Notes: generated by a model not told the origin, from the sequence alone. Counted from the stretch's first letter, positions 1 through 5,687 are shown. The stretch: 5,951 bases of DNA from an uncultured Ruminococcus sp. (GCA_902773045.1 CACYDE010000040.1:1-5951); one strand, 5' to 3'. Made by a program: numbers and translations.

Positions 1-87
1 GAAGTCAAGCCGCAAGGCGCAGGCTGATTGGATTGTGCTGCAAATGCCCTTGGGGTATCGTTAGACGGGCGTTCGCGGTGTTGCCTA
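1..87. other. Gene-free GC-rich segment with several short hairpins
   Basis: This stretch lies beyond the stop codon of the patatin-like gene and shows no reading frame I can support. It is richer in G and C than the other intergenic DNA here. Three small dyads are visible: GCC-GCAA-GGC at 9-18, with a GNRA-type tetraloop; ATGCCC/GGGTAT at 44-58, with a 3-nt loop and one G-T pair; and GCG-TT-CGC at 69-76. None is followed by a clear T-run on either strand, so I do not call a terminator. The style suggests the edge of a structured or repeated intergenic element cut by the window boundary, but that is inference. Confidence 0.3.
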
Positions 88-936
88 TTATCCGTTAAGA
101 AATTTTTTTAGCTCTTCAAGTCTTCGTTCTGCGTCTTTCCGTCCGATCCGATATATCCTTTCAAGGTGATCGGGATCTGTGTCGGTTCGGGAGATGTCAA
201 GCTCCGCCATCGGACGAATCAAGAAAACGGTTCCTTTCTTTTCTTCGCCGAGAATGTATTCTTTCTCGTCATTATACATTTTCGGACGGCGTATTACCGC
301 GTTGACGAAGTTGGGGTACTTTTTGTAAACGATCTTTGAAAGGAAAGGTTGTTCTTCTGTTTTTACGTAGCTGTCCGTTCTCGTGGCAACGACAACGTTT
401 TTTTTAAATCCCATATTCTGAAAAGCTTTCAGCGGGATACTGTCGGTGATGCCGCCGTCGAGAAGCTTTTTTCCGTCGACCTCGACCATCTTTGAAACGA
501 GAGGCATAGAGGCAGAAGCGCGGAGATATTCCATCTGGTTCGGGTCTTTGAGGTCGTTTATTCTTATGTATTCCGATTTTCCGGTTTCTACATTTGCGAC
601 TACGGCATAAAATTCCGTTTTTGAATTTTTGAGCGTTTCATTGTCTATGGGGTCAAGCTTCCACGGTATCTCGTTATAGCAGAAGTCTTTGCCGACGATA
701 TCTCCCGTTGTGAGGAGAGAATAGAAGCTCATGAAGCGTTTGTCGGACGCGTATTTTTTGTAGTAGCGTATATTTCTTCCGGGCTGATTTGCGGCATAGC
801 TTACTCCGTGGATCGCACCCGCGGAAACACCGATTATCCCGTCAAACGTAATTTTGTTTTCCATTAGAACATCAAGGACTCCGATAGTATAGGTGGCGCG
901 CATTGCACCGCCCTCAAGAACCAATCCTGTTTTCAT
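88..936 (-). CDS. Patatin-like phospholipase family protein (RssA/YjjU type)
   Basis: This 282-aa protein is a probable serine acyl-hydrolase of the patatin family, which acts on membrane lipids or acyl esters through a Ser-Asp dyad. The glycine-rich oxyanion motif is at residues 8-13 (EGGAMR), the nucleophile elbow GVSAG at 36-40 with Ser38, and the DGG motif with catalytic Asp160 at 160-162. The stretch RASASMP at 139-145 is also typical of this group. There is no signal peptide or membrane segment, so the protein is probably cytoplasmic. The length is normal for bacterial single-domain members, and the charged C-terminal helix (about 255-282) looks complete. The start is supported by a GAGG Shine-Dalgarno 8 nt upstream. 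It lies 78 nt downstream of the FTR-like gene on the same strand, separated by a strong inverted repeat, so it may be read through or have its own weak promoter. The family call is secure; substrate and physiological role are unknown. Confidence 0.93.
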   Translation of the reverse strand: MKTGLVLEGGAMRATYTIGVLDVLMENKITFDGIIGVSAGAIHGVSYAANQPGRNIRYYKKYASDKRFMSFYSLLTTGDIVGKDFCYNEIPWKLDPIDNETLKNSKTEFYAVVANVETGKSEYIRINDLKDPNQMEYLRASASMPLVSKMVEVDGKKLLDGGITDSIPLKAFQNMGFKKNVVVATRTDSYVKTEEQPFLSKIVYKKYPNFVNAVIRRPKMYNDEKEYILGEEKKGTVFLIRPMAELDISRTDTDPDHLERIYRIGRKDAERRLEELKKFLNG

Positions 937-972
937 ATTTCTTTCCTCTTTCTTATTTATAACTCTATAAAA

Positions 973-1013
973 TTTACAGTGCTGTAAAATAAAGAAATTT
1001 ACAGCACTGTTTC
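973..1013 (-). terminator. Perfect 13-bp inverted repeat between FTR-like and patatin genes (terminator and/or operator)
   Basis: ACAGTGCTGTAAA at 976-988 is perfectly complementary to TTTACAGCACTGT at 998-1010, with a 9-nt loop. Read on the minus strand, the hairpin begins 5 nt after the stop of the FTR-like gene and is followed by AAATTTTAT. That is only a weak T-tract, so termination may be partial. The left arm with its flank, 973-988, is itself a palindrome: TTTACAG-TG-CTGTAAA. The other copy, 998-1013, is a degenerate version ending in CTGTTTC. Two tandem palindromes of this kind also look like a repressor operator. They sit where a weak promoter for the patatin-like gene could lie (TTATTT, 17 nt, TATAGA on the minus strand). 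I cannot decide between terminator and operator from sequence alone. Confidence 0.55.
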
Positions 1014-1014
1014 G

Positions 1015-1215
1015 TTATTCTTTCGTTTTATAGTACAACTGACAGTGGCAAAATCCCTCAAAATCGGGATCTGCGACCTGATCTCTGAATTCTTTGCACA
1101 TGCATTTGTTTTCAGGTATGATCTCCAGACGGCACGGGCAGTAGCCGTTTTTCTTTTTAAGACCGTCGCGGATCATAGCGACAACTTCCTTGTCGGGGTT
1201 AAGCTTTATCGCCAC
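1015..1215 (-). CDS. Ferredoxin:thioredoxin reductase catalytic-subunit-like protein (small)
   Basis: This 66-aa protein has three Cys-X-Cys pairs: CPC at 26-28, CMC at 38-40 and CHC at 56-58. That is the hallmark order of the FTR catalytic (beta) subunit, which uses a [4Fe-4S] cluster and an adjacent disulfide to pass electrons from ferredoxin to thioredoxin. By analogy, Cys26, 38, 40 and 56 would bind the cluster and Cys28 and Cys58 would form the redox disulfide. The protein is much shorter than plant FTR-beta, and the middle pair is displaced (see findings). No variable (alpha) subunit is visible here. The start is GTG at 1213-1215, preceded by GGGGGTATAAAAA; the GGGGG ribosome site lies inside the last codons of the thioredoxin gene. 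The gap between the two genes is 3 nt, so translation is probably coupled. It is cytosolic. The family assignment is good; activity on the neighbouring thioredoxin is inferred from gene order. Confidence 0.82.
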   Translation of the reverse strand: MAIKLNPDKEVVAMIRDGLKKKNGYCPCRLEIIPENKCMCKEFRDQVADPDFEGFCHCQLYYKTKE

Positions 1216-1218
1216 TTT

Positions 1219-1527
1219 TTATACCCCCAAAAACTTCAGGATCTCATCTTTTTCGGCGTAGCCTAAATGCTTTGCGACAGGCTTTCCGTCTTTGAAGAGT
1301 ATGAGAAGAGGAATGGAACGAGCGCCGTACTGTAATGCGAGAGGAGTGTTATCGTCAACATTAACTTTGGCTACCTTGATTCCGAGGTCGGAATCGGAGA
1401 TATCCTCAAGAATAGGCGCGAGCATTCTGCATGGTCCGCACCAATCCGCGTAAAAATCAACGAGAACCGGCTCGCTGCTTTTCAGAACCTCTTGTTTGAA
1501 ATTTTCCGATGTTACTTTTAAAGACAT
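1219..1527 (-). CDS. trxA: Thioredoxin
   Basis: This is a 102-aa classical thioredoxin, a cytosolic dithiol-disulfide oxidoreductase that keeps protein thiols reduced. It has a single full-length thioredoxin fold. The active site WCGPC is at residues 29-33, preceded by VDFYAD, and the cis-proline Pro73 lies in RSIPLLILF. The residue after the cis-proline is Leu, where most thioredoxins have Thr. An in-frame ATG lies 11 codons upstream (start 1560), but I prefer the ATG at 1525-1527: it is preceded by AAAGGGTGA at ideal spacing, and the protein then starts MSLKVTSENF as typical thioredoxins do. The extra N-terminal residues would be encoded by the leader and ribosome site. It is first gene of a two-gene unit with the FTR-like gene, driven by the promoter at 1588-1616. 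That pairing suggests ferredoxin-driven rather than NADPH-driven reduction. Confidence 0.95.
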   Translation of the reverse strand: MSLKVTSENFKQEVLKSSEPVLVDFYADWCGPCRMLAPILEDISDSDLGIKVAKVNVDDNTPLALQYGARSIPLLILFKDGKPVAKHLGYAEKDEILKFLGV

Positions 1528-1587
1528 ATATGTCACCCTTTCTTCTTGTTTATTATGCACTGTTAAAATAAAAACTATAACACACTT

Positions 1588-1616
1588 AGTATAACAAATC
1601 TTTTTGCGATTTTCAA
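1588..1616 (-). promoter_or_regulatory. Sigma-A promoter of the thioredoxin/FTR-like operon
   Basis: On the minus strand, TTGAAA (1611-1616) is separated by 17 nt from TATACT (1588-1593). Each box matches the consensus in five of six positions. An extended -10 TGT lies directly before the -10 box (1594-1596). The predicted transcription start is near 1581, giving a 5' leader of about 54 nt before the thioredoxin ATG. The fit of boxes, spacing and position is good. Confidence 0.75.
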
Positions 1617-1681
1617 TATAAAAACGATAATTTTACAGTATGTTTATCCTTACTCTGCGGACGTCGATCGTAAAAAAACTA

Positions 1682-1710
1682 TTGACAAAAAAGTCACAGT
1701 CGGATACACT
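1682..1710 (+). promoter_or_regulatory. Sigma-A promoter of the ABC-transporter operon, with a dyad over the -10
   Basis: TTGACA at 1682-1687 is a perfect -35 box, 17 nt from TACACT at 1705-1710, a 4/6 -10 box. The predicted start is near 1717, about 200 nt before the ABC ATPase ATG. An inverted repeat ACAGT-N7-ACTGT (1696-1712) covers the -10 region and could be a repressor site. This promoter is divergent from the thioredoxin promoter, with about 65 nt between the two -35 boxes. Confidence 0.7.
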
Positions 1711-1716
1711 GTTAAT

Positions 1717-1918
1717 AGAAAGACGTCTCCGGAGATAAAGCCGGGTGTTTTTCGTGATATATTATCACGAAGGTCAACAATACTTCGGTCGGGTTTATTG
1801 TTATCTTTATGTTTCGGGATCGTGCGGACGGTTATTGTCTACTGTTCGGTTATTGAATGATTCCGTGTGATTTTGAATAAATTGCCGAACATAAAAGTTC
1901 GAAAGGAAGGGGAAATTT
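1717..1918 (+). promoter_or_regulatory. Long structured 5' leader of the ABC-transporter operon
   Basis: About 200 nt lie between the predicted transcription start and the ATPase ATG, with no supported gene. In order, it holds a perfect 9-bp hairpin TTCGTGATA/TATCACGAA with a 3-nt loop (1751-1771); AACAATA/TATTGTT (1776-1782 with 1796-1802) enclosing a small C(TTCG)G hairpin (the two share A1782); a direct repeat CGGTTATTG (1829-1837 and 1847-1855); and CGAAC-N6-GTTCG (1886-1901) just before the Shine-Dalgarno. TGTTCGG at 1843-1849 can pair with CCGAACA at 1885-1891, competing with that last hairpin. No hairpin is followed by a T-run, so control of translation would be more likely than termination. 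I do not recognise a known riboswitch class. Confidence 0.4.
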
Positions 1919-2695
1919 ATGAAAGAAATATTGAAAGTTTCGGAGATCTCAAAGACATTCAGGCTGTCTTCCAAGCAGCAGAAAATAGAGAAAACGGACA
2001 GAAAAACGAAAACTGCGGTCGAAAAACTTTCGTTTTCGGCGTATGAGGGGGAGATCTTCGGACTTCTCGGCCCTAACGGAGCAGGAAAAACAACAACACT
2101 CAGAATGTTGGCGACGCTGATAAGACCCGATGAGGGAGACGCAGTGATCGACGGAGTGAGCGTAATGAAGCAGCCCGAAGAGGTCAGAAAAAAAATAGGC
2201 TTTCTCACAAGCGAGCTTAAGCTTGAAGATTTTTTTACGCCCGATTTTCTCTTTGATTTCTTTTCTGATCTTCACAAGGTTCCCGATGAGATCAGACTCA
2301 AAAGAAAAGACGAGCTGTTTGAAAAATTCGGGATAGATAAATTTGCGCAGGTCAAGGTCGCAAATCTTTCAACGGGAATGAAACAAAAAGTCTCCCTCGT
2401 AGTTTCGCTTGTCCATGACCCGGATATAATAATTTTCGACGAACCCACGAACGGACTTGACGTTATCACCGCAAAGGTGGTGACCGATTTTCTTCTTGAA
2501 CTTAAATCGAGGGGAAAGACGGTTATCGTTTCGACTCATATCTTCAGTCTTATAGAAAAAATATGTGACAGAGTGGGAATCATTATCGACGGGAAAATGG
2601 CGGTGTGTGACGATCTTAAAAAGATAACGGAAGAAAAATCACTCGAAGATGTTTTCTTTGATCTCTATTTTGAAAGGAAGGGTGACGAAATATGA
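1919..2695 (+). CDS. ABC transporter ATP-binding protein (NatA/CcmA-like)
   Basis: This 258-aa protein is the cytoplasmic ATPase that powers the permease encoded next. Walker A is GPNGAGKT (51-58), the ABC signature LSTGMKQK (150-157), Walker B IIIFDE (170-175) with catalytic Glu175, the D-loop GLD (179-181), and the H-loop His207 in VSTH. The MKQK form of the signature and the sequence around it resemble NatA-type exporters. The region after Walker A (KKIGFLTSE, 91-99) lacks the usual Q-loop glutamine, as in NatA-like proteins. There is a lysine-rich insertion at about 17-32 between the first two strands. The ATG has a strong Shine-Dalgarno (AAGGAAGGGG) and a long leader upstream. The stop overlaps the permease start as ATGA. 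Domain call is certain. The substrate is unknown; sodium export is the family's namesake but is not shown here. Confidence 0.95.
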   Translation: MKEILKVSEISKTFRLSSKQQKIEKTDRKTKTAVEKLSFSAYEGEIFGLLGPNGAGKTTTLRMLATLIRPDEGDAVIDGVSVMKQPEEVRKKIGFLTSELKLEDFFTPDFLFDFFSDLHKVPDEIRLKRKDELFEKFGIDKFAQVKVANLSTGMKQKVSLVVSLVHDPDIIIFDEPTNGLDVITAKVVTDFLLELKSRGKTVIVSTHIFSLIEKICDRVGIIIDGKMAVCDDLKKITEEKSLEDVFFDLYFERKGDEI

Positions 2696-3897
2696 AAAAC
2701 GGAACGCTCATAATATTCAAAAAAGAGCTTGCGAGATTCTTCGGAGACAGACGGCTTCTTTTCACAACCGTTATCATGCCGGGGCTTCTTATTTTTGTTA
2801 TGTACTCGATCATGGGAAATGCGATGACATCAATGCTGGATACAAGCGATGAAGCGTGTAAGATCGCAGCGGTAAATATGCCTTCGGCGATAGAAAGTAT
2901 TTTCCCGAAAGAAAATTATGAGTTCACGGAAATCGACGGAAGCGAACTCGATGACGCCAAAGAAAAGCTTTCGGAAAAGGAATACGACCTTTGTATGGTT
3001 TTTCCCGAGAATTTTGAAAAGTCACTGACAGACTATCAGCCCGGACAAAATGCGGACAGTGTTCCCAATGTCGAGATATATTACTACTCGGCAAGCATTT
3101 CCTCAAGCAACGCTTATTCTTCGGCCAGAGATATACTCGACGGAGTCGAACAGCAGATAAGCAATGTTTTTAATATCAACTTCGCCGAAAGCGCGGAGGA
3201 TATGGCGAAATATGACGTTGCGACCGAAGCGGAAGCTTCGGGAACATTTTTGGCGATGATACTCCCTATGCTTCTGATGATGCTGATGTATTCGTCATGT
3301 GCGGCTCTTGCGCCGGAAAGCATAGCCGGAGAAAAGGAGAGAGGAACTATCGCCACTCTTCTGATAACGCCTGTTCCGAGAAATCAGATAATTCTGGGAA
3401 AGATCCTTGCGCTTTCCGTGATGGCGCTTCTCGGAGGTCTTTCAAGCTTCCTCGGAACTTTTCTCTCTATGCCCGCGCTGTTGGGTGATGTGGATGACGC
3501 GGTGGGAGGACTGTCGGGAGAGTATTATATGTTCACCGATTACGTATGGCTGATCGTTATAATTCTCGTGACGGTAATGTTCTTCGTAACGATCATCTCC
3601 GTACTCTCCACTCTTGCGAAATCCGTGAAGGAAGCTTCAACGCTGGTTATGCCGCTTATGATAGTCGTAATGGTCGCAAGCTTCGCTTCGATGTACGCCT
3701 CAAACGCAAAAGAGGAGATATATTGGTACTTTATCCCGATATATAATTCGATCCAGAGCATGATAGGAATATTCTCGTTCAGTATAGCTCCGGTCAATAT
3801 GGCTGCCGCGATCATGAGCAATATTGCTTTCACTCTGATAGGACTGGTCGTTCTTACAAAGCTGTTCGGAAGCGAAAAAGTAATGTTTTCGAAATAA
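2692..3897 (+). CDS. ABC-2 family transporter permease (NatB-like)
   Basis: This 401-aa membrane protein should form an ABC exporter with the preceding ATPase. It has the ABC-2/NatB layout: a cytoplasmic N-terminus, a first membrane helix at about 23-45, a large external domain (about 46-183) and then about six hydrophobic segments near 184-206, 233-260, 284-308, 316-337, 345-362 and 370-390. The conserved cytoplasmic motif EKERGTI at 214-220, followed by TPVPR at 226-230, is diagnostic of this permease group. The Shine-Dalgarno AAGGAAGGGTGA lies inside the ATPase end, and the 4-nt ATGA overlap indicates translational coupling. The external domain is acidic and rich in Ser and Tyr (for example EIYYYSASISSSN at 128-140). 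Family relatives export sodium, antibiotics or peptides; the sequence does not choose among these. Confidence 0.92.
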   Translation: MKNGTLIIFKKELARFFGDRRLLFTTVIMPGLLIFVMYSIMGNAMTSMLDTSDEACKIAAVNMPSAIESIFPKENYEFTEIDGSELDDAKEKLSEKEYDLCMVFPENFEKSLTDYQPGQNADSVPNVEIYYYSASISSSNAYSSARDILDGVEQQISNVFNINFAESAEDMAKYDVATEAEASGTFLAMILPMLLMMLMYSSCAALAPESIAGEKERGTIATLLITPVPRNQIILGKILALSVMALLGGLSSFLGTFLSMPALLGDVDDAVGGLSGEYYMFTDYVWLIVIILVTVMFFVTIISVLSTLAKSVKEASTLVMPLMIVVMVASFASMYASNAKEEIYWYFIPIYNSIQSMIGIFSFSIAPVNMAAAIMSNIAFTLIGLVVLTKLFGSEKVMFSK

Positions 3898-3954
3898 TCG
3901 AACGATCACCGTCCGTAAGCCGCGGATATTGAATAACGAATAGGAGATTTGACG

Positions 3955-4980
3955 ATGAAACTTAAAATGAGTTTGCCGAGAACAAAAATGCTCGATGAGG
4001 CAAAGAAAAGCAAAGGCCATTTTGTGATAGTGGAGATCCTGATTTTTATTGCTGTTTTTCTCGCCGGAAGCATAATGGAAATTCTTGTGATCGGAGTTCC
4101 TTACCTAAAGTACTTGTTTGGCAGCGAGGAATACGCAGCCGTTTCAAAGGCTTATTACAACGGGGAAATAACGATGGAGGAATTGACCGATCGTATTAGT
4201 GTTATAGCCTCGAATATCCCCGCATACATAACTCTTATCACGCTTTTCGCCACGATCGCAGCCACAGCTGTTGTGTTTATTTACTGTAGGTTCATTGAGA
4301 AAAGAAAGCTCTCGACTCTCGGCTTCAGAAAGAAAAACGCGCTCACCGAGTATATTGTCGGGGCGCTGGTCGGAGCGGCGTTATTTTCCCTCGCGGTAGG
4401 GATCTGTCTTGTGACGGGCGCACTGAAATATGACGGAGTGAGCAGCATCATCGAATGGGGAACGCTTGGTTTGTTCCTTTTGGGTTTTCTTTTTCAGGGT
4501 ATGTTTGAAGAAGTTCTGGTCAGAGGTTACTTCCTTGTTTCTCTTCAAAGAAGAGTTCCCGCTGCTGCGGCAATAGTTATTTCCTCGCTGGCGTTTGCCG
4601 TTCTTCACCTGGCGAATCCGGGAATGAGCGTTCTTGCGTTCGTGAATCTCTTCCTGTTCGGTGTTTTCGCAGCTGTTTATATGCTGAAAAGAGGGAATAT
4701 ATGGGGCGTCTGCGCGGTTCATTCTCTCTGGAATTTTGTTCAGGGAAACTTTTATGGGATCAGAGTCAGCGGAATGGGAAATCTCACTACGATCTTTCAA
4801 ATGACTTCGGTCGAATCGAAGCCGCTTTTCAACGGAGGCGATTTCGGACTTGAGGGCGGTCTTTCCGTGACGATAGTTCTTGTTCTCGCAACAGCAGCAA
4901 TGCTCTTCACCAAGACAAAAGAAAGCGAGCTTGCCGCAGAAAGGGAATATGATGAAATTGACGCAGTTGCTGCGGAGTAA
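3955..4980 (+). CDS. CPBP family intramembrane metalloprotease (Abi/CaaX-like)
   Basis: This 341-aa multi-pass membrane protein carries the three CPBP motifs: EEVLVR at 185-190 (EExxxR), FAVLH at 214-218 (FxxxH) and HSLWN at 256-260 (HxxxN). These supply the glutamate and histidines expected for a zinc-type intramembrane protease of the Rce1 group. Hydrophobic segments lie near 23-47, 90-111, 132-154, 168-183, 202-220, 225-244 and 302-319, and the C-terminal tail (320-341) is charged and acidic. I choose the ATG at 3955, because AGGAG lies 8 nt upstream; a TTG two codons earlier (3949) is only 2 nt from that site. The gene follows the permease by 57 nt with no promoter I can see, so it is probably in the same operon. 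CPBP proteins process prenylated or signal proteins, or act in bacteriocin maturation and immunity. Which applies here is unknown. Confidence 0.92.
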   Translation: MKLKMSLPRTKMLDEAKKSKGHFVIVEILIFIAVFLAGSIMEILVIGVPYLKYLFGSEEYAAVSKAYYNGEITMEELTDRISVIASNIPAYITLITLFATIAATAVVFIYCRFIEKRKLSTLGFRKKNALTEYIVGALVGAALFSLAVGICLVTGALKYDGVSSIIEWGTLGLFLLGFLFQGMFEEVLVRGYFLVSLQRRVPAAAAIVISSLAFAVLHLANPGMSVLAFVNLFLFGVFAAVYMLKRGNIWGVCAVHSLWNFVQGNFYGIRVSGMGNLTTIFQMTSVESKPLFNGGDFGLEGGLSVTIVLVLATAAMLFTKTKESELAAEREYDEIDAVAAE

Positions 4981-4984
4981 CGAA

Positions 4985-5020
4985 AAAGCCAACGGAACAG
5001 TTTTCTGCGCCGTTGGCTTT
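4985..5020 (-). terminator. Rho-independent terminator between convergent CPBP and carD genes
   Basis: AAAGCCAACGG (4985-4995) and CCGTTGGCTTT (5010-5020) form a perfect 11-bp stem with a 14-nt loop. Read on the minus strand, the stem runs into TTTTT and lies about 22 nt after the carD stop, so it is a good terminator for carD. On the plus strand it begins 4 nt after the CPBP stop, but only the three T of the stem itself precede GATGTC, so termination of the ABC operon would be weaker. Confidence 0.8.
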
Positions 5021-5042
5021 GATGTCTGTATTGGGTATTATG

Positions 5043-5561
5043 TTACGCAGCTTCCGAAAATTCATTTTCAATATGGGAAAGTGCGTCGTCAAGCTCCACT
5101 CCGAATGCGTAAGCAAATTCCTCGCCTACAATTTTCTTGCAGAGATTCAGAGTCCTTTCATCGGCGCTGTGAAGTTTTTTGATAGTTTTTTTCAGTTCGT
5201 TGCGGTGGATCACAAGGCTTTTCATAACTGAAAGAAGTTCCGTGCTGAGACCGTTTGAAACGATATTCTGAAACATTTCGCCGCGGAGACGGTCGTCATT
5301 TTCCCATGAAACGTCTTTTTCTTTTGCGCTTATCATCATTTCATGGAGAGTTTCTTTCATCATGACGGGACGCAGCTTCGAAGCGAGAGCAGAGTTTTCC
5401 GTCGGAACATAGAGCGTTGACTGACCGCTGAAAATAGGTGAAAGTATGTAGTACATCACATCCGTACCCGAAAACTTTTCTTTTCGGATATCCACAAGGC
5501 GGCAGACTCCGTTGTTTCCGTAAACCAAAACGTCGTTAAGTTCATACATTGGCTTTTCCAT
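5043..5561 (-). CDS. CarD/CdnL family RNA-polymerase-binding transcriptional regulator
   Basis: The product is 172 aa (168 aa from the second Met). CarD-type proteins bind the RNA polymerase beta subunit through an N-terminal Tudor-like domain and stabilise open promoter complexes through a helical C-terminal domain. Here the N-terminal domain spans about 5-67, with the family-typical VYGNNGVCRL (13-22) and YYILSPI...LYVPTEN (37-56). The rest is helical and includes Trp86 before a basic-acidic helix, a likely equivalent of the tryptophan that wedges into promoter DNA in characterised CarD proteins. Two starts are possible. ATG 5559-5561 has AAAGG only 2 nt away. ATG 5547-5549 (MYELND) fits the usual start of the family and has GGAAAAG upstream. 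The gene is monocistronic in this window, convergent with the ABC operon and followed by a terminator. Its target promoters are unknown. Confidence 0.88.
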   Translation of the reverse strand: MEKPMYELNDVLVYGNNGVCRLVDIRKEKFSGTDVMYYILSPIFSGQSTLYVPTENSALASKLRPVMMKETLHEMMISAKEKDVSWENDDRLRGEMFQNIVSNGLSTELLSVMKSLVIHRNELKKTIKKLHSADERTLNLCKKIVGEEFAYAFGVELDDALSHIENEFSEAA

Positions 5562-5613
5562 ATCCTTTCTTTCGTTTTAAAAATAAATACATCAAAAAAT
5601 TTAAAATTTTATA

Positions 5614-5642
5614 TTGACGCAATAACTCATATATAGTATAAT
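5614..5642 (+). promoter_or_regulatory. Plus-strand sigma-A promoter P1 in the carD upstream region
   Basis: TTGACG at 5614-5619 (5/6) is 17 nt from a perfect TATAAT at 5637-5642. The predicted start is near 5649, reading away from carD and out of the window. It overlaps the region where the carD leader is expected to be transcribed in the opposite direction. No coding gene follows it within the window. Confidence 0.6.
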
Positions 5643-5649
5643 TATAAAG

Positions 5650-5687
5650 ATTGTACCATATACGAAGTGTGTAATATAATTATAACA
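5650..5687 (-). promoter_or_regulatory. Candidate carD promoter region (two extended -10 boxes)
   Basis: On the minus strand, TGT-TATAAT (TATAAT at 5679-5684) and TGG-TACAAT (TACAAT at 5650-5655) both look like extended -10 elements. Neither has a convincing -35 box at 16-18 nt. They would give a carD leader of roughly 80-115 nt. The DNA is very AT-rich, so one or both may be chance, but carD must be transcribed from somewhere in this region. Confidence 0.4.

Noticed and set aside
973..988. CopY/BlaI operator (TACAnnTGTA)
   Set aside because: The half-sites TACA and TGTA are present but separated by 4 nt rather than 2, and no repressor gene of that family is in the window.
1528..1560. N-terminal extension of thioredoxin from the upstream ATG
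   Set aside because: The extra 11 codons include the AAAGGGTGA ribosome site of the internal ATG, and thioredoxins normally start where the internal Met lies.
1886..1901. CGAAC-N6-GTTCG resembles a Gram-positive LexA/DinR (SOS) box
   Set aside because: The established box is CGAAC-N4-GTTCG; the spacing here is 6, and it lies about 170 nt downstream of the predicted start next to the ribosome site. A hairpin explanation fits better.
3888..3902. TTCGA/TCGAA dyad spanning the permease stop, as a terminator within the operon
   Set aside because: The stem is only 5 bp, AT-rich and not followed by a T-run, so it would not stop transcription before the CPBP gene.
4381..4992. 203-codon minus-strand open frame opposite the CPBP gene
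   Set aside because: It lies antisense to a gene with clear motifs, gives a low-complexity Cys/His/Lys-rich product with no recognisable domain, and is a shadow frame.
5637..5687. PerR/Fur-like TTATAATTAT stretches upstream of carD
   Set aside because: Only one half of the TTATAATnATTATAA palindrome is well matched, and the DNA is so AT-rich that such partial matches are expected by chance.
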